From NCBI RefSeq assembly GCF_001682865.1, contig NZ_MAQX01000032.1, positions 62,001-126,000 on the forward strand: a stretch of 64,000 nucleotides of DNA. Direction: 5' to 3'. Of this stretch, positions 1-8,729 are shown piece after piece (the stretch's first letter is position 1; each line of letters opens with the position of its first letter). Source of the stretch: Bacillus sp. FJAT-26390 (GTDB lineage: Bacteria > Bacillota > Bacilli > Paenibacillales > Paenibacillaceae). Made by a program: the position numbers and the translations under genes. Under the pieces are notes generated by a model that worked only from the letters and a program-made list of their open reading frames with translations, ran no database searches and was not told where the DNA came from.

Positions 1-89
1 TGAACCCCTAACGAGCCTGCTCCAAGCGCTGCCACCAGCAACACCAATAAAATCATTTTATAGCTTATCTTCTTCATCGAAAATGACAT
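1..89 (-). CDS. N-terminal fragment of an exported or membrane protein
   Basis: The gene runs off the left edge. Only the first 29 codons are visible: a short basic start (MSFSMKKISYK) followed by a hydrophobic stretch (ILLVLLVAALGAG), typical of a signal peptide or first membrane segment. The ATG at 89-87 has a GGAGGA ribosome binding site five bases upstream; an in-frame ATG at 77-75 is an alternative. The fold and function cannot be told from this fragment. Confidence 0.6.
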   Translation of the reverse strand, partial: MSFSMKKISYKMILLVLLVAALGAGSLGV

Positions 90-242
90 AATAGTCCTCC
101 AACATTCAGCATTTTTGTGATAGTGAACTCTCGAGTTACTTTGGAGAGCATATCATAAGCATGTGAACGGAGCGTGAACCTGGGAGGGATTTACAAAAAA
201 AGAGGCGATGATTGGGCTTTTTAAGTGGAATAAACTAAAATG

Positions 243-275
243 CAATCAAAAATCCCCTCCACGAAAGAGGGGACT
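243..275 (-). terminator. rho-independent terminator after the zinc-ribbon gene
   Basis: Read on the minus strand, a CCCCTC/GAGGGG stem with a seven-base loop is followed by ATTTTTG. It sits about 30 bases after the stop codon of the gene ending at 301. Confidence 0.7.
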
Positions 276-300
276 AGACACGAACGTGACTTGTTTTAAA

Positions 301-612
301 CTAATCGCTAGATGAAGAAGACCCATTATCCGAACTCGATGAATCGTCGCGGCTGCTCTCGCTTCTTGAGGAAGAGTTGTCCTCCGTATTAGAATAGTCG
401 CTGAAATATCGCCGCGGCGTTTCTTCATAGCAGCTGTTTTGATTTACATCATAATCAAGCTGATCATCAGATGTTGATGCTGCGAACGAGTCACTCCTTA
501 ATGGATATTTTCGAGGAATAATGTGGCCTCTGCCCTTACATTTATTGCATTGCTTATTCCACAGGAATCCGCTAACTTTGCCGCTACCATTACATTTGCT
601 GCATCTCTCCAT
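301..612 (-). CDS. small zinc-finger protein with Ser-rich tail
   Basis: A 103-residue protein of unknown function. The first 30 residues carry two CxxCxGxG units (CSKCNGSG at about 4-11 and CNKCKGRG at about 22-29), the pattern of the DnaJ central zinc-finger domain, here as a single pair that could hold one zinc ion. No J-domain or other chaperone region is present. The last 35 residues are almost only Ser, Asp, Arg and Glu, so the tail is probably disordered. A GGCAGGG ribosome binding site precedes the ATG and a terminator follows, so it appears to be a single-gene unit. The zinc binding is inferred from the motif; no partner or pathway can be named. Confidence 0.65.
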   Translation of the reverse strand: MERCSKCNGSGKVSGFLWNKQCNKCKGRGHIIPRKYPLRSDSFAASTSDDQLDYDVNQNSCYEETPRRYFSDYSNTEDNSSSRSESSRDDSSSSDNGSSSSSD

Positions 613-644
613 GAAGACACCCTGCCTTTATATTTTTAGTCCAA

Positions 645-2113
645 TCATTTTACATACTCTTCTCTTAAAATACTGTATATTTCCAAATCGACGATTCCTT
701 TGCCCGCCCATACTGTGGCTTGTCTTAACGTCCCTTCTTTAATGAAGCCGTTTTTCAGCAATACCTTCTTTGATCGTTCATTTGGCGGCATCACATCAGC
801 TTGAATGCGATTGACGTTGACGTCCATAAACAAGTAATCGAGCATTATTTTGACGCTTCCGCGGCAATTCCTCTGCCCCAATGCGATTCCGCCAAAAAGT
901 AGCCTATCGACACCATGTTCACCTTTTGATTAAAATCGAAAACTTCAATAATGCCAAGCAATCGATCGCTTTCGTCATTCGCGAATACCCCCCACTTGAC
1001 CCTCGACCGCTTATTAAAATCTCTCTCAAAATGACCTATCATATTTTTTACCGTGTCTTTATTGTGTTTAGGTATGATTCCGCAATATTCAAACACTTTA
1101 TCATTGCTATAGATTTCAAAAACTTCGTTAAAATGATGGTCTTCAATCTTCTTCAATACCAATCCGTCCGATTTTAAAATAGGAAACTGCTCAAACACGG
1201 CTTCAATATCCATCCCGTCACCGCTCCTCTTATTCTTACTTGTGGAAATATCGCTGAACTCAAACTCTTTTAAAAATGGATTGCCCGTTATTAAACGTCT
1301 TACCCGCTCCATTGTATTAGGCCCTTTGGGCGTGCCTCCGTTTCTGCTTAGCCAAATCCATCTAAGGCAAGCCAGCGCTTCAAAGGCATCAAGCTCCTCC
1401 TGCGGCATATCATTCTTTGATAGATAAGCAGTACGAAAAACTTCGGCATGCGTCTCCGAAATGTATATTTTTTTCAGAGTAAGCGACCATGCAAAATCAT
1501 ACCTAGGGTCTCCCAATTGTCCGTTCGTCCAGTCGATTACGGCATAGCGGCCATTTTCCTCCAAAATGTTGGCTAAGTGGTAATCACCGTGAATAATATG
1601 CTCTTGTTTAATTGGAGTCCTTTGGACAAGAGGAGCTAACGCTTGATATATGTCTGAGTGCTCTCTCACCCCAGGAAAAAAGTAATCGCAGAAATCATAC
1701 TTTGGAAGATTAATATTTTGAATTTCTTTCAGGTCCATTTGATGGATCATAGCTAAAATATTTGCAATATCCGTCATTTTCTTGTCATTCACTTTACTCA
1801 CGGGCGTTCCATCGAACGTTGTTAGCATCACCTGGTCCCCGTTCGAATCGATCCCCCAGCCTAGCGGCGTTGAGACGGATAATCCTCGTTCATGAAGGAC
1901 ATTCAGCAGTTTAAATTGAAAGCTAACATTCGGCTTGGAGCCTTTATTCCATACTTTTAACACGAAACTTTCTTTACCCGAATTGATCAGCTTAACCTCG
2001 GCTTCAAATCCTTGGTCCATGGAATGTATCGTTAAGCTGTCCTGCCGATTTAATAAATCATCCAGCATTTCATTTTTTTCTGCCCATTTCACGCTGCCTA
2101 TAAAAGTGCCCAA
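645..2113 (-). pseudogene. APH-family phosphotransferase joined to a GNAT acetyltransferase, frameshifted
   Basis: Residues 1 to about 290 form an aminoglycoside/homoserine-kinase-type phosphotransferase: the catalytic loop HGDYHLAN is at about 175-182 and the metal-binding IDW at 193-195. From an internal ATG at 1213 the frame continues into a RimJ/RimL-like N-acetyltransferase domain with the acetyl-CoA loop GRGIAAEASK. Right after that loop, at about 849-852, an A-run seems one base short: the frame hits TAA, while the rest of the GNAT fold (IMLDYLF to GFIKEGTLRQA) continues in the next frame to 645. AGGAG lies ten bases before the internal ATG, and a TGA in another frame overlaps there, so two once-separate genes may have been joined. 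The start appears to be TTG at 2113. Substrates are unknown. The frameshift could be real or an assembly error. Confidence 0.75.
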
Positions 2114-2311
2114 TCAGGATCATCCTTTCGAGTAGCTAATGCCACTTAGCATTTCTCTTCCTTACCTTCGCTTGGACATTCATGCAAAATACGAGGCAAC
2201 TGTTAAGCCCGAGACATACCGATAGTTTGAGCTTTTGACTGCTATGTTCCTCTATGTAGGTTTTGCTCTTTCCATTTTAATCTTTATTAGTCACTATTAT
2301 CTATAATAATG

Positions 2312-2345
2312 CAAAAAAGAGGGGCTTGGTGCCCCTCTTTTTTTA
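2312..2345 (-). terminator. rho-independent terminator after the serine recombinase
   Basis: Stem AGAGGGGC (2318-2325) pairs with GCCCCTCT (2331-2338), loop TTGGT. A-runs and T-runs flank it on both sides, so it could act in both directions; on the minus strand it lies just after the recombinase stop at 2371. Confidence 0.8.
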
Positions 2346-2370
2346 AAAAGAAAATCCATCAAAATATGAA

Positions 2371-4108
2371 TTATGGTGCCATTTTAATAGCGCAACGCTT
2401 TCCACATGTGTCGTCCAAAGTATAGGAATGCGGTTCCCCCCTTTCATTTCTGGATAGCTTTTTTTGCATAATCATCTTACTCTCCACCGAATTCGTAAAG
2501 CCTGTTTTATAAATAAACATTAATCTATGCGGGTCAGACTGTGCAGGATCAGTTGAATCCCCTACAGTAACCTTCTCCACAATGCTCTCAAATACATTGC
2601 GGTCAAACGAAGAAAGCACCTCATTCTTTTGCAGCACCTTTCTCAGATGTTCCAGTCTTTTCTCCACATCCAATTCCTGCCGTGAGCTTTGCTCTAGCTG
2701 CGCCTGCTCATTTAACAACTCACTAAGCTGGCTCTCCAGCTCCGCATACTTGTTCTCATAGGTAGCGCGATCTATTTTTCATCTAAGCACAGGTCAATAA
2801 GCTTACAACGCTTTTGCTCCATGAGCTTGATTTCATTATTTACTTTATTTAATTTTCTCATATGGTTCTGGTTACCGAGAACGCTCTCCATGTGCTTCAT
2901 CAGCTCATCTATTACATCCATATGCTTGCTGCACAATCTTCTGTAGGATTCAAGAAAAGCACTCTCAATGACATTTTCAATTAAAGCCTTGCTATGAGGA
3001 CAATACTTCTTTCCTTTTTTGGTTGCTGCCACACATTGCCAAATCGTCTTTTCGTGCGTCGTGCCGCTATGCCAATTACGCCTGGATAAGTTACTACCAC
3101 AAAACGCACACTCCAGCTTGCTGCTAAAAGCAAACTTCCTGCTGTATTTATCGCGCTTCCCTTTTTCAACGCCTCTTAATCGTGCTCCTCTTCGATGCAA
3201 AATAGCCTGTGCTTTTTCAAAAACCTCTTCACTCACTATTGGCTCATGATGATTCCTAATGTAAAACTGGTCTTCTTCGCCGTAATTCTCCAGTCTTCTC
3301 TTTGAGATGGGATCAACGGTAAAGGTCTTTCCTTGAAGTAAATGCCCTTGTATTTTTCATTTTTAACGATACCAAGAATCGCTGTATCTTGCCAATTGCT
3401 TCGACCTGAGCTCGTTTTATAGCCCGCGGCGGTTAATTCCTTAGCAATCATATAAGCTCCATAGCCCGCTATGTAACGCTCGAATATATAACGAACCAGT
3501 TCGGCTTCCTTTTCATTTATAGATATTTTCTTCGTCTGTACATCATAATCATATCCCAAGCAGCTTTGAAAGCCCACTAGCTCGCCGCGCTTCATTTTCA
3601 TCTTCAAGCCCTTTTTTACGTTGGAAGAAATATTTTCAACCTCTTGTTGGGCCACCGAGCTTAATATGACCAGTAACAACTCGCCATCCATTGTCATGGT
3701 ATTAATATTCTCGTTTTCAAAGATTACAGCTACATTCTGCTCCTTCAGCATCCGTACATACTTGAGTGTATCCAATGTATTTCGAGCAAATCGGGAAATG
3801 GACTTGGTAATAACCATATCAATTTTTCCATTCATGCAATCATCAATCATACGTTAAAAGTTCTCACGCTTGTTGACCTGTGTTCCGGTTACTGCCTCAT
3901 CTGCGTAAATATCAACAAGCTGCCAATCCGAGCGTTTGTTTACCAGCTCAGTGTAATAGGAAACCTGCGATTTATAGCTGCTAAGCTGTTCCTCAGTGTC
4001 CGTACTTACTCTTGCATATGGGGCTACTCTTAAAATATCGGAAAGCCCTCCAGTTTTTCGGTCAGTTATCTTTCGGCTGGCCTTGATCACTTCAACTTCA
4101 TATGCCAT
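2371..4108 (-). pseudogene. large serine recombinase, broken in three places
   Basis: Assembled across frames this is a protein of about 579 residues with the large serine recombinase layout: resolvase catalytic domain (YARVS with nucleophile Ser at about residue 35, then SRFARNT), a recombinase domain (RYIFERYIAGYGAY), a zinc-ribbon region (CAFCGSNLSRR, later C residues) and a C-terminal coiled coil. Three lesions are visible: an in-frame TAA at 3851-3853 after KRENF, where Gln is expected; a base missing from the G-run at about 3345-3347 (the other frame then reads QGKTFTVDP); and a base missing from the A-run at about 2773-2778 (DEK then IDRATYENKY in the next frame). The family integrates or excises mobile elements. 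Taken at face value the gene is dead. A SHOCT-like small gene lies upstream, as is often seen with such recombinases. Confidence 0.85.
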
Positions 4109-4182
4109 TGTTAATCCTCCTTCAGCTCTTATTATCTCGGAATCAGTATAATAAGACTGGGTGCAATCAACAATTGTGCGAA

Positions 4183-4329
4183 TCAGGTTGTCAGATCGGA
4201 AATCACACCATAGTCTTTCATGATTTTGCTTTTGAGCGCATGAAATTCCTGTTCGGTAATCAGGGATATGGACAATAGCTGCTTAAGCATAGCAATTTGC
4301 ATGCTATATCGGATTAAATTATGCTTCAT
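4183..4329 (-). CDS. small SHOCT-like protein beside the recombinase
   Basis: A 48-residue protein. The start at 4329 is chosen because GGGAGG lies six bases before that ATG; the longer reading up to 4461 has no such site. The segment from about residue 14 to 38 (LKQLLSISLITEQEFHALK) matches the SHOCT pattern, a short helix pair around an xITExEF core. Similar small proteins are often encoded directly upstream of large serine recombinases in Firmicutes mobile elements, and here it lies 75 bases before one. Its role is unknown; oligomerisation or control of the recombinase is a guess. Confidence 0.6.
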   Translation of the reverse strand: MKHNLIRYSMQIAMLKQLLSISLITEQEFHALKSKIMKDYGVISDLTT

Positions 4330-4906
4330 ACGATACCTCCCAATAAAAAAATCGAGAACATCCATCATTAAAGGGATTCGTTTAAGAAAACAAATAGGTA
4401 GGCACGAGCTTGAATGAAAGGGGCATGCGAATGCCCCTTCTCCTCTGTTTTGGTTTGACAATTTACTTATCCGGCGAACGATGGTTAGTCATTCTCATAG
4501 GTAGCTAACCTCTCCCAGGTTCTCTGCGAGCTGCCCCCATTGCGATAAGCTGTGGCTGGACAGAAGTATCATTATAACTTCGCACGGATCGTCGCCTTAA
4601 ATGGTACCACCATTTATTCACTGCATAGCAAAAATCGCTCGCATCCTATTCATATAGTTAAGATGGTCATGGCGCACCTGACAATTGGCTCACTCATTTG
4701 GAGCATGCGAAGAATGTACAGGATTAGATAGTATTTTGTTTTCAAGGTGCGATGAGGTTATATCCCTCTACCTATCATTTCAATTTTCAATCAAAATCGG
4801 ACCCTCATAAATATAAAAATCTGCAGGATGAAACTGAGGAGTTTATTCTCTGAGGATAGTAAGGCCTTATAAGCTCAAACAGATGCCGCTAAGAAAAACA
4901 ATGTAG

Positions 4907-5038
4907 AACCAAATTGGGGATGACGGAGATACATACGATGAACTTTTGGAGATTTTTGATGAAGTTTGTGAACTCATCAGAGAGCGTATAAGGCGCGAGG
5001 ATCGGGCATTAGAATGGCTCACTATTCCTGCTTTTTAA
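4907..5038 (+). pseudogene. coding-like remnant, unknown
   Basis: Forty-three open codons ending in TAA at 5036-5038, with an acidic, amphipathic composition (DTYDELLEIFDEVCELIRER is part of it). There is no start codon: a TAG stands immediately before it, and no ribosome binding site is visible. It may be the 3' end of a lost gene. The family is not recognised and chance is possible. Confidence 0.25.
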
Positions 5039-5053
5039 TTTTCAACTAACGTT

Positions 5054-5085
5054 AAGCTCTCAAGATTAAAATATCTTGAGAGCTT
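5054..5085. terminator. perfect 13-bp hairpin, possible terminator
   Basis: AAGCTCTCAAGAT (5054-5066) pairs perfectly with ATCTTGAGAGCTT (5073-5085) around a six-base loop. It lies between the plus-strand remnant and the end of the minus-strand SMC gene at 5146. Neither side has a long T-run, so a terminator role is plausible but not certain. Confidence 0.5.
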
Positions 5086-5145
5086 GTATACTGACAGTAG
5101 ATTGAGGATCATAATACACCCTATTATCGAATATTTATTTCTGAG

Positions 5146-8112
5146 CTACTTTTCATCAGCTTCCACTCTACAGTTCGTGTCCAAATCAATTTGATCTTTA
5201 CTATAAGATTTGAAATGAATATAACCAATTTGTTCCCCTTCTAGTCCTGATTTGTTTTTGATAAGACTCACAAAATCTTCCTCGTGGCTGCTTATCATTA
5301 CCTGCTTGTGCGCAACGACTTGGCTGATAACATCGATAAATGAGAATACATTGATGTCATCCATATTTTGAAAAGGATCATCAATTCCAATCATTTCAAG
5401 TGGCGTCCACTGCTGGGATAATGCCAAAGATAAGAAAATGCAAACAGCAAGAACATTAGCCTGTGCTGAGCTAAACGTTAAACTCGCATTAAATCGGTAA
5501 GCCAATTGGTCTTCTGGGAGATTAGCCAAATTTGCTGCATCCCCGCTATGTTCGCTCATTAATACAAAAAGCTTACCTTCCCTCGGAACCAAATGTACAT
5601 GCTTATAAATAGCATGGGGACTGATCTGCATGAACAACTGATCAATTGTTTCACTATAATTAACCAAATAGTCAGTCATGATTGTGCTGCGAATCTCATT
5701 ATGACGTTCCCTTAGTACCTCTAATTCCGATTCTAGCTTCTCATAATGTTCAATTTCTGTGTCCGCTGCTTTAACATGGTCGTTCAACTTACGCTCTTCT
5801 AATCTTGCCTTAGCCACCTCACCTTTGGATATAAACGCCTCGACCTTTTCAAGGAGATGTTCAGCCGCAGCATTAAGCCGTCCAAATTGCGTTTTTTGTT
5901 GATAATATTCATCAATCCACAATTGTAGTCTAGGCTCTGACTTATTAAATTCAGGAATCAGTGCGATTATTTCTGTTGCTTTTAATTTTTGCTGGTTCCA
6001 TTTATGCTCTAATGCCGTTAGTTGACTCGATACTTCTTTGACATCCTGCACGCTTTGTTCGATTTGAGCTCGGGCTTGCAATAAGTATTGATCTAATTTT
6101 TGAATTTTAGCAATTAGCTTTTCTTCTTCATTGGTTAGATAATGAGCTCTCTTCCCTACAAGCTTTTTTTGCTCTTCCATCCAACTGATTGCGATGCTTC
6201 TCTCGTTTGTCAGTCTCAATAACTCAGTCCGAATTTCATCTAGAGATTCTAATAACTTGAAAGTGGTCGAATGGTTCTCTAGGAATGTTTCCATCGAATG
6301 CTTCAATTGCGTGAGTTTCTCCAGAGGTATATCCTGTACCCACTGTTCAACCAAAGCGCGCTGTTGTTCAATTATTAATTGATTCTGGTCGTATGACGTC
6401 TTTATTTCCATCATCTGTTCAGCGATTTTTTCTAAATCTGATTCGATTTGATTTAGCTCTCTATCGAGCTCATTCTTCCTGCCTGACTTCTTCATTACTT
6501 CCTGTTCAAGAGCTGATAAATGCTGACTTACTTCTTCCCATTTTAGACGAACTACTGAATGAAGATTCTCGGAAGTTTGAAAGTTTGTTCCGCACACAGG
6601 GCACGAACTACTTGTTTGCCCCATCAAAAAATGCTGTATATCATGAATCATTTGATCTATGGTGTTTTCTTTTCCAGAGTCTATTTTACCAGATAGAACC
6701 GCCAGTTCAGTTTTTACTAGCTCTAGATTTTGTAAACCAATTCCTTTTAAGGTGTCCAGTTCACTAGTTCGTTGTTTCAATTCATCCATTTTTTCGTAAA
6801 GTTGTAATGAAACCCCAATTCGCTCACCTATGTCGATCTTAATTTTAATTTCAGAGAGATCCTTAATCGTCTTGTTAAAAGCCGTTACAAATTTCTCGAT
6901 ACTTTCAAACTGTTCTATCACCATTAATACTTGAGGATTTTTTTCTATGGCAGTAAGCTTTTGCTCTGACAGTTTAATTTGACTGTTTAAATCCTCAATG
7001 TCCCTTTGCCTAGATATATATATTCTGCGTTTTTGGATCAAAGACTCCATCTCTGATTTATTTCGATCAGCCAGAAGAATGCTCTTTTCCCGACGTTTCA
7101 TTTTTGAATTAAAGACTTGCGTTAGCTCATTAAATTTTTGTTGTTCGGTGTAATACTGCTTTTCTGTCAAATCAAACAACGGTTTAGCATCCTTTAACAT
7201 CAAAAGAATTTGATCACTACGATCCTGAAGTTTTGTTATACTTTGTCGCAATTCACTATATGCAGATAACGTTTTATCATCTACTTTTGCCGAGCCTGAC
7301 AATGCTTGAGGAATTTCCAATCCGGATTGACGAATATCCTCAAGTAAGCCAGACAATTGTCTTTCTAGCTCCTTCTCTGTCGTCCCCCCTAATTTTTGCA
7401 ACAGAGCTTCCTTTTCTTTGAGCAGAGTCGATACTTCAAGCCAAGAGTCCTTGCTCCCTTGCCTATTTACATTTATTCTCCCTTTCTCTTCTTTAATTAC
7501 TTGCAGCGATTCTACTAAATATTTACCAAAATCACTCCCGTATTTTTCTATACCAAGAACTTTCTCCATCAGTGTGAACCGCTCTTGCGGATTGCTGGCA
7601 AGAATGAACTCATGTAGTTGATCCTGAGACAAAATCTGTGTTGTGGAAAAATAGCTTGGTAAATGTTTGGTTTTGTCTATACTTGTCGGTTGCTCTTCGT
7701 CCCCGCCGCGGAACAGAATTTCACATATTTTAGTGGTACCTTCTTTTACCCCGTAATTCGTTCCATTAACTTTGATTTTCGTGGTTTGTGTTGATGGACT
7801 CCTCTGTACTGTTCGGGTTATCTTATGAATAAAATTATCCATTTCCAACCAAACTTCGACAGATGCACTCACTCTTCCTGTGCCTTTGACAAGCGCATGT
7901 TCATTAATAAGATAATTGAAATTCTGATATTCGCTTGAGCCCCTATATCTCCTAATTTCACCCGTAAGACACCATTGTATAGCATCAAACAGCGAGCTCT
8001 TTCCATGTCCGTTTTGACCGCCTACTAGAATCAATTGCTTTTTGGAAAAGTCAAATATATATTCTCCTGGAAACACTCTAAAATTATTGATAATAAGACG
8101 AGAAAGTCTCAT
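5146..8112 (-). CDS. SMC/Rad50-like ATPase of a Lamassu/DdmABC-type system
   Basis: A 988-residue ABC/SMC-type ATPase. The N-terminal head carries Walker A (GGQNGHGKS, 32-39). Two long heptad-rich coiled-coil arms flank a zinc-hook turn CPVCG at 504-508, and the C-terminal head holds the Walker B region GIDDPFQNMDD near 909-919 and a SSHEEDF switch. The length and hook fit the SbcC/Rad50-like group. The start overlaps the stop of the upstream 200-residue gene by four bases, so the three genes from 10502 to 5146 are co-transcribed and probably translationally coupled. In Lamassu (LmuB) and V. cholerae DdmABC (DdmC) this subunit senses DNA and controls the nuclease subunit. That role here is inferred from architecture and gene order. 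SbcC is unlikely because no SbcD-type nuclease adjoins. Confidence 0.85.
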   Translation of the reverse strand: MRLSRLIINNFRVFPGEYIFDFSKKQLILVGGQNGHGKSSLFDAIQWCLTGEIRRYRGSSEYQNFNYLINEHALVKGTGRVSASVEVWLEMDNFIHKITRTVQRSPSTQTTKIKVNGTNYGVKEGTTKICEILFRGGDEEQPTSIDKTKHLPSYFSTTQILSQDQLHEFILASNPQERFTLMEKVLGIEKYGSDFGKYLVESLQVIKEEKGRINVNRQGSKDSWLEVSTLLKEKEALLQKLGGTTEKELERQLSGLLEDIRQSGLEIPQALSGSAKVDDKTLSAYSELRQSITKLQDRSDQILLMLKDAKPLFDLTEKQYYTEQQKFNELTQVFNSKMKRREKSILLADRNKSEMESLIQKRRIYISRQRDIEDLNSQIKLSEQKLTAIEKNPQVLMVIEQFESIEKFVTAFNKTIKDLSEIKIKIDIGERIGVSLQLYEKMDELKQRTSELDTLKGIGLQNLELVKTELAVLSGKIDSGKENTIDQMIHDIQHFLMGQTSSSCPVCGTNFQTSENLHSVVRLKWEEVSQHLSALEQEVMKKSGRKNELDRELNQIESDLEKIAEQMMEIKTSYDQNQLIIEQQRALVEQWVQDIPLEKLTQLKHSMETFLENHSTTFKLLESLDEIRTELLRLTNERSIAISWMEEQKKLVGKRAHYLTNEEEKLIAKIQKLDQYLLQARAQIEQSVQDVKEVSSQLTALEHKWNQQKLKATEIIALIPEFNKSEPRLQLWIDEYYQQKTQFGRLNAAAEHLLEKVEAFISKGEVAKARLEERKLNDHVKAADTEIEHYEKLESELEVLRERHNEIRSTIMTDYLVNYSETIDQLFMQISPHAIYKHVHLVPREGKLFVLMSEHSGDAANLANLPEDQLAYRFNASLTFSSAQANVLAVCIFLSLALSQQWTPLEMIGIDDPFQNMDDINVFSFIDVISQVVAHKQVMISSHEEDFVSLIKNKSGLEGEQIGYIHFKSYSKDQIDLDTNCRVEADEK

Positions 8113-8711
8113 TTTGATCCCCCATCCCCTTTCAATAAATTTAGGATATACTGTTTCGTATCAAGCTTATTATTTATCCTAATCAAGTGCTCTAACTGAA
8201 AGTACCCTTCCACTACGCGACGAATTTTAGGGTCTAAAGATTGTTCAATCAATAACTCAGTCTTGAATTTTTCTACAAAATCAAATCCTTTTTTTGCGTA
8301 AATATACTTAGGTTGAAAAAAGGGCACCCTTTCCAAATCGTCTATGTTATGTAATACATATTTACGGCAAACTTTCGCGTTTTTCTCTACTCTGTTCATT
8401 TCCATAGGTATTTCAGGTAATAGCCCCGATTCCCAGTCCAACACAAGAAGAAAGTACAAATTATTTTTATATTGAGCAGGTAAAAGCTCCAGCAAATGAG
8501 AAATCACAAATTGATCCTCACGCCAATTTAAAAGAAAATGATGATTGCTCGTGTATGTCTTAAGCACGGCTATACGCTCAACAGAAAACCATAACTCCAA
8601 ATCAGCATTGAGGTGCATATCTAATATAGAATCGTCTTGGACGGGAAAATCTGTTTGACTATTTTGAAAATCTGCCATTTCAAGGCGCTTTCTTAATTGA
8701 ATCGGATTCAT
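8109..8711 (-). CDS. middle component of the Lamassu/ABC-3C system (LmuC/DdmB-like)
   Basis: A 200-residue protein between the nuclease and ATPase genes, overlapping the ATPase start by four bases and lying 18 bases after the nuclease gene. No catalytic motif is visible. The segment around 95-135 (NNLYFLLVLDW, then KVCRKYVL) resembles the pattern of the middle component of ABC-three-component systems, where a conserved aromatic/aliphatic strand is followed by an RK pair. In Lamassu and DdmABC the small third subunit binds the SMC-like ATPase and helps hold the effector inactive. The assignment rests mainly on position and size, with weak motif support. The start ATG at 8711 has a GGGAGTTG site upstream. 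Confidence 0.65.
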   Translation of the reverse strand: MNPIQLRKRLEMADFQNSQTDFPVQDDSILDMHLNADLELWFSVERIAVLKTYTSNHHFLLNWREDQFVISHLLELLPAQYKNNLYFLLVLDWESGLLPEIPMEMNRVEKNAKVCRKYVLHNIDDLERVPFFQPKYIYAKKGFDFVEKFKTELLIEQSLDPKIRRVVEGYFQLEHLIRINNKLDTKQYILNLLKGDGGSK

Positions 8712-8729
8712 TTTTCCAACTCCCTCTTG

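Larger units (their letters stand above)
4330..5145. other. gene-poor stretch between recombinase module and defence genes
   Basis: No intact gene is visible in this 0.8 kb. It contains a 7-bp inverted repeat around five bases at 4598-4616 (TAAATGG/CCATTTA), a coding-like remnant on the plus strand (4907-5038) and a perfect hairpin (5054-5085). Several frames show short runs of plausible protein broken by stops, so it is probably decayed mobile-element sequence. Confidence 0.5.

Noticed and set aside
5146-8112. housekeeping SbcC or RecN
   Set aside because: No sbcD neighbour, overlap with a middle component and a Cap4-like nuclease gene fits a defence trio better; RecN lacks the CxxC hook.
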